From: Blasia pusilla
Taxonomy: Eukaryota > Marchantiophyta > Marchantiopsida > Blasiales
Direction: 5' to 3'
Assembly (NCBI GenBank): GCA_050084515.1
Contig: CM114272.1
Span: forward strand, 3,782,001 to 3,846,000
DNA: 64,000 nucleotides
Shown here: positions 56,500-64,000 of the stretch, in pieces
How the letters are laid out: each line of letters begins with the position of its first letter
How positions within the stretch are numbered: the first letter of the stretch is position 1
Position numbers and translations under genes: made by a program
Notes under the pieces: model-generated
Databases searched by the model: none
Told to the model about the DNA's origin: nothing
The model's input: the letters and a program-made list of their open reading frames with translations, nothing else

Positions 56500-58400
56500 T
56501 GAACCCCCCACCCCCCCCACAAGAATTAGCCTTGGTGACATTGAGGCCATGTACCCCTTTTCATAAAGTTTCAGATGTTGTTAGAAATATTTCATACACT
56601 TAGCATTTGAAGTGACGTTTTGAACACTATCAAGAAGATGGTAAGGGGCGAGAGTGTAGCCTATTGCATGTAACTTGTTGTGGATAAGTGCCCACTGCCT
56701 AGAAATAACATCAATCATTTCCGTAGCTTTGGATATTGTCACAAAAAAACTACGATGCCTTCCACCCACATCAGGTTATGGAATTACATGAAAAGAATGG
56801 GTCTCTTCCATTATCTTGAATATACAGTAATAAATACGCCCCGTCATTAATTTTTGACCATCACACTCTCTCAACAAAATAATGGTTTGCCAAAGCAAAC
56901 AAAACCAAAGCAAACAACTCCTCATCTTCTATCCAAAAATCGTGATTGGCCACAATAGTCTCGATCTCTCGAGCCTTCTCCCTTTGCCTCGCATCCCTCC
57001 CATTGAAATACTCCCTAAAAGCATTTGTGGCATGGCATGGAATGCCTTCCTCAATTCTAAGATACGTCCCAACATGATTAAGTTTGTGGCAAAGAGTGTG
57101 TTTGCAGGAAGCAACAATCGTCTATTCATTGGATTGGTTTCCATGGATTTGGCCATCACCCAAGTTCTAGTCTTCAAAAATACTACCATCTCATGAGCTT
57201 GTGCAAAAATCCTGTCCATCCAAATCCAATTACTCTATTCTTTGCATACTAGATCAAGAGAATGTGATACGCATCCACCCCATAGAATATGAGAAAACTT
57301 TTCTTCGATAAGTTTCCCTTCTACTCGCTCATTGCTAGCATTGTCTGTCACAAGTTCCAAAATATTCTCTAGACCGATACATATGATAGTCCTCTCTATG
57401 CGACTTGCCAACCATTCTGCCGTTTGGGATTCCCCCCTTAATTGGTGTCTATCAACTCAATCATTACCTCATCTTGTGGACATCGGACCATGATATTCAC
57501 TAAACACTCACTCCTCATATTGGTTCAAGAATCCGTGATCATCGTGGACCCAAAACGTAAATTATCCAATATGCTATCCACCTTTTCCTTCAGCTTCCTC
57601 ATATGTTTCTCAAGGAAGGTGGCGCGCAAAAAATTGTAACTAAGACCTAAGTAACCCTTCACCTTCGTTGTTGCCAACATTGCTTGTTTGAAAGCATCTT
57701 GAGATACTTTGCCCATATGTCATTTGTAACTTTTATTCCTTGGATGTTGGAAGAATCCCTCATATCGACTTGCTTATTCCCGAAACTACTAATCCCTCGA
57801 ATGGCCCCAACAACTCCTGTGCATTCCTCGAGACTGTCACATGGTGGTATGTACCTATCCCATCAAATTTTGACACAACATAAACACTATTTCATGTGTG
57901 TTGCGAACCTATTTGTAATGGCGTTGTCTCCTCCACTTTACTCAAGGATCTCGCTTCTCTTCTTTGTCCATTTCCCACAAGTACCCTGTTTGGGAGATCC
58001 TGATGCACACTAGGAGGGACCTTCACACATAATTTGGCATGATGGATATCTTGATTCGCATCCTTTGTCGTTTGTCTCTCTCGTATAAAATGCTCCACCA
58101 TTCGCGTGCTATGATGGGATTTCATAGAATAGGAACAATACTTACACTATCATCTACTTGATGTTCCACTTTCCATGTGTACTTCTTCCCAATATTCCCT
58201 TATAATTTGTTGGAGTTCTCTCGCTTTGGTCATGACTACCAGCATACACTAACCCCATCCAAAAATATTTGAATAATTTACAACAATTTTTTAATTTCAA
58301 TAGTAGGATATATAGACCGGTAAAATGTATGCAAATTACACCAAATATTATTTGTGAATGCTCCAATAACAAACTTGGAACACTCATTATGAACAAGAAA
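56500..58400 (-). pseudogene. hAT-superfamily transposase, right copy, degraded
   Basis: Same gene as the left copy but longer. The BED-finger region lies near 58140-58080; DAFKQAMLATTKVKGYLGLS, KEKVDSILDNLRFGSTMITD and RSECLVNIMV lie at about 57715-57490; the VTDNASNERVEGKL region is near 57350; RIFAQAHEMVVF, MNRRLLLPANTLFATNLIML and LRKAFHAMPQML lie at 57220-57000. At 56769-56581 is ATEMIDVISRQWALIHNKLH followed by AIGYTLAP, the conserved plant hAT motif missing on the left. Stops and frameshifts throughout; not functional. A C-rich run (56507-56520) lies beyond the end. Confidence 0.75.
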
Positions 58401-58519
58401 GATCAATATGCTAATCTAGATAAACAAGATACCTCAAATTATTAGGGTTATCAAGTGGAAAAATATATTTTCACTTATCAAGTTCACCTATGTGTGGAGA
58501 AAAAAACTTCCTCAAAAGA

Positions 58520-58521
<2 letters not shown>

Positions 58522-58550
<29 letters not shown>
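58522..58550 (+). repeat. (GA)n microsatellite
   Basis: About 29 bp; counterpart of the 59-bp CT tract at 7224-7282. Confidence 0.95.
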
Positions 58551-58553
<3 letters not shown>

Positions 58554-60184
58554 AGGGAGGAATGAATTTGTGAGGGTATACAAAAAATGTACCCTAGCTC
58601 ATCTGCTAGTCTGCCCATAGCCTGCAAGATAATGTCTGGCCTGCCCCCAAACTTGCCCTCGGCCCGCACCAAGACCGCCCCCTACCTGCCCCTTTGCGAT
58701 AGGCAAGGTTGCAAGCAAACAAAGTCCATATCCGTGTCAATGGACTTATGTCCATCTCGAGGACAGACATCTCCATGTGGGCCCGCATGCTTGTGGCATG
58801 TATCCAAGCCCACGCCACATGAGCATTCCACCCTTGCTCGTCTACTGCGTATCTTGCCCAGTGCCCATTTTTAAGACCCAATTTCTAGTGCTCGGACTAG
58901 AAATTGGGTGTCCCATTTGTCGTGTCAATTCCAGCCCGTGCCCTAGCCCGTCTTCAACCCGTTTGTGGGCTTCACGGCCCGCTCCTAGCCCGTGCCGTGG
59001 CATGCATTCAGGCCATGAGCCCACACTGCCATCTCGCTAATAGGGAGCGGTCACATGATGGGCTCGGACTCGCCCGCAAAGCTTGCGTTTGACCCACGTC
59101 CTGCAAACCCGGCAGAGATACGTGGTAGGCTAGGATTGGTGGGGGCTAAATTTGAACATGCCTCCACCCTCTTCTCCCCTCCCATCCCACTTTTGGGAGA
59201 AAACCCGTAAGCAAAGGGCCAAGGTTGCACACGAACAAAGTGTGTGTTTGCAGACTTATGTCTGTCCAAAATTTTGGTCCAGCAGGACAAGTTGCTCGCC
59301 TATAATGGAGCCCATCAGTTCATTCCTCAATCTACATCCCCTAGCTCAAACCTGAAACACGGCCAAACAAACATCCCGGTTAGTTCTTGGTTCAAGGACT
59401 TGAGCACGTATGAAGGGAAATTTTTCCCCCTATACATAGGTCTAGGGTGTATGTACTCCATGGGAACCCCAACTTCCCCAATATCCCCTTGGGCCCTTGA
59501 TTTAGGCCCTCAGTTGAAATGGGGCTTGCCACTCGCATACCGGATTTTGACCAATCATCCATCAGGATAGATAGGCAGAGGTATCTTGCATAATATACAA
59601 CTCTCGGCTTATTGGAGCATATTAAAGCTTTGACTTGCATTTCATGTTTCTCATGGCTATCTTGCCACCTTTTGCGTTTCGTGACTATATAGTCTCATGG
59701 CGTCTCGCCCATCTTGACTACTCATGTGTTCATTGTTTCTTCACTTTCACTTGGTACATGGCTCCAAGTTCTCAAACCTTGCTTGCTTTTCCCTTGTCCC
59801 CATGAGTAGCTATGCGCTTTTTTTACCTACGGCTAGTCACAAGACACGTGCGCGTCTTGTCTAGCGTTAGTCCCGTGGTTGGTTCTTCCGTCCTTCCTAC
59901 TCTTGTGAATAGTTAGTCCTTGCTAGCGTAAGTGCCATAGACTTAGCTATTCACAACGCACCTAATATTCCATGCACGCAGACCCAACTAGACTTTTAAG
60001 AGATCCTACACTTGGAGATGTCTAAATGGACATCACCATTGCCCATCAATGGCTAGTGGTTACCTTGATAAGGTTGTTGCCACCCAATCCATTATGGTGA
60101 AACCTGCTATAGATAGATCCCGTACGTGCATCCATCGATGATGCGCAAGGAGATGTTTGCGAGTATTTTACATCGCACTATTGC
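58551..60184. other. GC-rich segment and non-coding part of the right arm
   Basis: Mirror of 5400-7200. The hairpin cccaatttctagt / actagaaattggg is kept at 58877-58908. ORFs on both strands are compositional. Confidence 0.55.
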
Positions 60185-61520
60185 TTGCATGGTGGGAAGG
60201 ATCCACTGTGTTGCATCTATCCATATTGGAATCGTAGGCAAAGTGAAAATTGGTTGCAAGCATGCCATGCCATGAAGAATAGTGGGTCTAGTTTAGGAGA
60301 GTTGGAAAAGATCAGATATCTCGTACTAACATTACATATTTTCCACCTTGTGGTTGCCCTTGTTGGTACCATGGAGACTTTTGACAAGCATGGGGTTTCA
60401 CATACTGACCTTCATGATAGGAATATTTTCATCCATTTTGGATCCAACTCAAACCCATATATCGGGGTTGGAGATTGGGGAAATGATATGTGGGCTAATG
60501 AGTGCTTAGAATCATCTCATAGATGGTGGCATTATAAACAAAAAAATCATGTTGGGCACATAGCACCAGAGTTGACAGTAGGGCCTAAGAATCTTCCTTT
60601 TAGCATAGCCACTAAAATCTACGCCCTAGGAATGTTTGTGAAGAATTTGAACTATATGACATACAACCTCGTTGTCGAGGATGCCCAAGAAAATGTGAGA
60701 TTTACTTATGTGGAAAGGATTCAAAAGTGGGCATTAGCTCTAAACCCCTCTGATTGCAAAAGCTTAGGGAATCTGATAATAGATTCTTATTGCATGTATC
60801 AGAGCAAATACAAAAATGTTAGGTATAGACAATGAAGATTCGAGATTAAGGCCAGTAATCACCGTAGTGTGATTGAAAATATGTTAGAGGATTGTATATT
60901 TTTCATGAGAAATGGAAGACTTGATTGAAATATGTGACTCTGAATGATGAAGCTTGGTTGATCCATGGATTAATCGTATATCATCATGTCACTATTATTG
61001 GTATGATTTATAAATGACGTTTTCTTTTTGTATTTTGGTAAAATACAAGATGGATTTGCCATCTCATGAAGATCGTAGTCCTCACAACAATGAGGATGAC
61101 AGAAGAGGGAAAAAACCCCTTGATACATGGACACAACTGACGCATGTGAAGGTGAACAAGAAGATGGTCTCAAAATTTGTCACGGAAGATGAATTGAAGG
61201 CACACTTGGACAGCGCCATTAACTCACAGGTTCTGAAAGCAAAGTTCAAGAAGTCACGGCTCAAGTGGCCGGAGCGTGCGATTGGAGAATTTGCATGGAA
61301 AGTGGAAGAAAATGAGTGGAGAAAGGATAGGGTCTTATTCAATAACCTTCCAAATTATGAAGATCTCCTTGCAAAAAAGAGGAAGTTAGTGAGCAAGGTA
61401 TTTGTCCAACTCAAAGTCTCGCGGTTGATGCGGATGGCAGGTTTGGCGGGCGCTAGGTGGAAAAAATTGCGCAAGGGCCGATGGGGCCTAAAGCTAACAG
61501 CGGGTACAATCAGTAATTGA
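60185..61520 (+). pseudogene. Protein-kinase-like gene, right copy, better preserved
   Basis: The frame 60185-60835 (216 codons, opening at a TTG, so the real start or an upstream exon is missing) keeps the C-lobe motifs: GVSHTDLHDRNIFIHF with the catalytic-loop Asp and Asn, GVGDWG in place of DFG, HIAPELTVGP, and FSIATKIYALGMFV. A TGA at 60833 stands where the left copy has a Cys codon; the reading continues for about 30 codons beyond. The second exon-like segment (61014-61520) reads WTQLTHVKVNKKMVSKFVTE to YEDLLAKKRKL and leaves the duplicated block at about 61430, so its last 30 codons are foreign sequence. With no N-lobe or glycine loop it is probably inactive. Its activation-segment Asp, APE and D-W-G are all present, so the ancestor was a real kinase-fold protein. 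Confidence 0.6.
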
Positions 61521-61662
61521 ACGAAAGGAGTCGGTAGGCTTGAACTATACGAAAGCATGGCGGGTGACGTGGGCTCTACAAGCCGTAAGGACATTCAAAC
61601 GGAGTTAACTATTGGGTATATAAGTGAGAGTTATGAATTAGACATCATATATATACACTTTA
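61521..61662. other. Short non-coding interval
   Basis: AT-rich end after the duplicated block; nothing recognised. Confidence 0.4.
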
Positions 61663-62301
61663 TTATAAAATAAACCTTAAAAGAGGACAAAGGAAAATGA
61701 CCAACCCCCCATCACCTCCGCATGACACATCAATGCCAAGGCTTGTGCACATTGTAAGGCCACTGAGATGCATTGCCAAAAATAAGTAGTAACTAGAGAA
61801 AGAAGGACTACGGGAAGGGGCAAGGTGATAATTCTCAAGGGAGTGGTCAGCACATGTTTTCAGAAAAGTATCAAAAGACACATGGAAATGACCTAATACT
61901 TCCACCGCAAAAAGAATAAATCCATCAATCGCATGTCTCACAACATAACTTAATTCCTTGATTCTTGCTGCAGCTTCGGCGGCTGAACCTTTGGTATGTA
62001 CGGCTCGACACACCAAGTCTGAACGTGTTGGATCAACAACCACCACATCACCTAGTGTCCGGAATCCACTTCGAGACATAACAAGATCCACTCTCCGACG
62101 AGAGGTTTTTTGTGTGGTTGAAGGTAGGACATGGAGTTGCTCTTGCCCAACGATGTAACCTGCAGTACGAGCCACCGATGCTACCGCCTCTCTAATGACA
62201 TCATGTGTGATTGTTCGTTCTTCACTATGTGCACGTCGGAGAATATGGATATCCTTGGCATTAATGGGATTCCTGCATACACAGTTCGGCACACCTAACA
62301 A
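61663..62301 (-). pseudogene. Possible PD-(D/E)XK-type nuclease fragment
   Basis: A 212-codon minus-strand frame. The central part, RRVDLVMSRSGFRTLGDVVV then VDPTRSDLV, and later AARIKELSYVVRHAIDGFIL then FAVEVLGHFH, has the pattern of the restriction-like nuclease domain seen near the end of some plant and algal retroelement ORFs (strand-D-x-strand, then a Lys/Glu helix, then FxxxxVExLG). The last 60 codons are low complexity and probably not coding. No reverse transcriptase lies next to it. A similar ADVVVTNPT phrase occurs at about 62720-62690, perhaps a second fragment. Assignment is tentative. Confidence 0.4.
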
Positions 62302-64000
62302 AGGAGGGTGGGGAAGTCCGATGGGTTCGACTTACCAACAACATGTATAAAATCAACAATGGGTACCACTAAGCGGACTTCTAGTTCTAGCTTCCTCCAC
62401 ACTATGAATCTAAAATCTGTCCCTAAAGCCCATTAGGTTGGGTTCATTGCAAAATTATGGAGACCCATTGCATAGAACAAACAAAGAATTGCATTTACAC
62501 TTAGCCATTTTGGGACTTAGGATAAGTCAATTTAGAAACGATGAGCCCAATCTACTTGTAAGGATGGAGTCAAAAATCTCCTTAAAACCCCACATCTCTC
62601 TAAGAATTTATGTCCGTCACCTTTGCCGCCGCCACCACTCTTTGTAGCAATTTTCCTTGTGCCGCCACTTGGGCTTGCATAATCTTTCAGTGTAGGATTC
62701 GTCACTACAACATCCGCCATCGGCATCGCCACCTCAACCTCTCACGTCATATAAAGATCAACACAAATAAAGGAATCCTACATGGAGACGTGCCTCTTTG
62801 TCTACATATGGACGCCACTCTCAATAAAAAAGTAAGAACGTAGCTTGCTAAGGGACGGAAGAAGATTGGTTTGGACAAAGTAGCCACGAGGTTAGAGCAA
62901 GCAAAGTTGGGCTATGAGGTTAGAGTGACTATAAAATTACAATATATGGTAGTTAATTAGTTGGGGTCTACATAGTGCAACTATGGATGTGTTAGTATTA
63001 GGCTATGTAGTTGTTTCGGCCATGCAATCAATATATGATTATTCCGTCATAAGAGTTGGAGGTGTTCTCGTAATTTTGCGACCGGATGCTTTTTGTATTG
63101 ATTTTTAGAAAGATTCCAAGTCTATTGCAAATTTTCAACATAGTTTTGACTCACTAGCATTATGTTGACTGGTGACAAGCTGGTTGATCAGCACCAACTT
63201 CCTACAATTTAGTATTAGAAGTGATGACAAATGTGTCGATATCGACAAGTAATCTTCATTTTTTGCCAAGATGTTTGCCTTTTTCTATAGGATATTTTGA
63301 TGCCACAAAAGTTTTATTATTAAAGTGATGGGGCTTGCGTTTAGATCACTCATTTGAGTCTCATCCTTGCACTTGTCTTTTGGCATTGAGGATTTTGGGT
63401 ATTGGTTAGAGCTTGTGCTAGATGTCTGTAGTGAAGGTGTTGAGCATGTTTGTGGATATAGGACGGTTTCTTAAGTAGGGGTCTTGTGTATGATCCATGG
63501 TTTTTTTCAGCTTATGTGAGCTAGTACGAGAGGCTTAGAGTGAGTAAAAATGTTTAAGCATAAGGGAGTCTTTTCCTCACGAGATTATCATTAGCGTAGA
63601 TGAGTTAGTGAGGAGAATGGGAGACTCTTAGTAAGTCTAAATGCTTAAGTGTATAAGGCAAGGTTTCCATCACAATACATTTCACAACACTTAAGCAATA
63701 GAAGTACAGTTACACAAAGTGCAATAAGGTGTGGAGTGGTTTTGGGTTAGGAACCACTAAGACTTACATATGACTCAATCCTCTCAATCTGGTGATGGGA
63801 TTGAAGATAGAGACACTTGAACACCTAAGAAATATTGTATGTCACTTTGGCTCATGTCCTCTATATCTTTCCATGCAAAAGTGTCTCTATTTGCAATCCC
63901 ATTACTAGACTGCAAGTCTAGTAATGTAGTGATAATGATTGAGCTATATATGTCAATCTTAGTAGTTCCTCACACGAAACCACTCGATACCTTACTGCAC
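62302..64000. other. Non-coding tail with two nested hairpins
   Basis: No gene recognised apart from the possible fragment near 62700. At 63792-63900 gggattgaagatagagacac is mirrored imperfectly by gtgtctctatttgcaatccc, and directly after it attactagac / gtctagtaat forms a perfect 10-bp hairpin (about 63901-63925). Confidence 0.45.

Larger units (their letters stand above)
55954..61430 (-). repeat. Right arm of the long inverted duplication, second part
   Basis: Reverse complement of 4155-9330. It starts with gtatgtcctag directly after the CACTA end and continues through the 300-bp unit (one copy), hAT remnant, GA microsatellite, GC-rich segment and kinase-like gene. It is more complete than the left arm for the hAT gene (56305-56830 is absent on the left). 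Homology ends at about 61430, where the left copy continues into different sequence. Confidence 0.88.

Noticed and set aside
1-64000. tRNA, rRNA or other structured RNA genes
   Set aside because: I saw no convincing tRNA arms, rRNA sequence or snRNA core on either strand, though a covariance-model scan would be needed to exclude them.

Overview
The window is plant nuclear DNA. It has spliced genes with GT-AG introns, an apparently intact dirigent gene (a land-plant family), AP2-type transcription-factor genes, and plant-type Ty3/gypsy, hAT and CACTA (En/Spm) elements. Nothing fixes the species. The diverged AP2 genes and a DNA-methyltransferase-bearing Ty3 element make a non-seed plant (bryophyte or lycophyte) my best guess, as inference only. 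Most of the 64 kb is nested, decayed mobile DNA; I find only two genes that look intact.

Layout. 1-0.9 kb: satellite-like array of about 180 bp units. 0.9-2.7 kb: AT-rich, no gene. 2.7-10.7 kb: a composite block holding a decayed kinase-like gene, a GC-rich segment, a CT microsatellite, a decayed hAT transposase (BED finger plus DUF659 region), a 300 bp tandem duplication and a decayed ORF of an unrecognised family ('family X'). 10.7-19.4 kb: a degenerate Ty3/gypsy element ordered gag, protease, C5 DNA methyltransferase (DNMT3-like), reverse transcriptase, RNase H, integrase, PHD finger. 19.5-21.1 kb: a second family X copy. 23.3-34.7 kb: four copies of a double-AP2-domain gene, arranged as two head-to-head pairs that are a duplication of each other; the first copy (23285-25404, minus) reads through eight exons with every splice phase consistent. 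35.6-38.9 kb: an intact single-exon dirigent gene between inverted arms that themselves carry decayed dirigent 5' ends. 39.4-42.0 kb: a third family X copy. 42043-55953: a CACTA transposon of 13.9 kb with both ends, a Tnp2 gene, a second multi-exon ORF and a broken LRR gene. 55.95-61.4 kb: a second copy of the 4.2-9.3 kb block in reverse orientation. 61.6-64 kb: a nuclease-like remnant, then non-coding DNA.

How it fits together. The block at 4155-10735 is repeated in inverted orientation at 40905-42042 plus 55954-61430. The CACTA element sits exactly between those two right-hand pieces, and the left block preserves the equivalent uninterrupted site, so the insertion point can be read within this one window. 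The Ty3 element truncates the other end of the left block. The most unusual object is the Ty3 element that carries its own DNA methyltransferase and a PHD finger where many plant Ty3 elements carry a chromodomain. Nearly all of its stop codons are TAG or TGA, consistent with deamination of methylated CAG and CGA sites.
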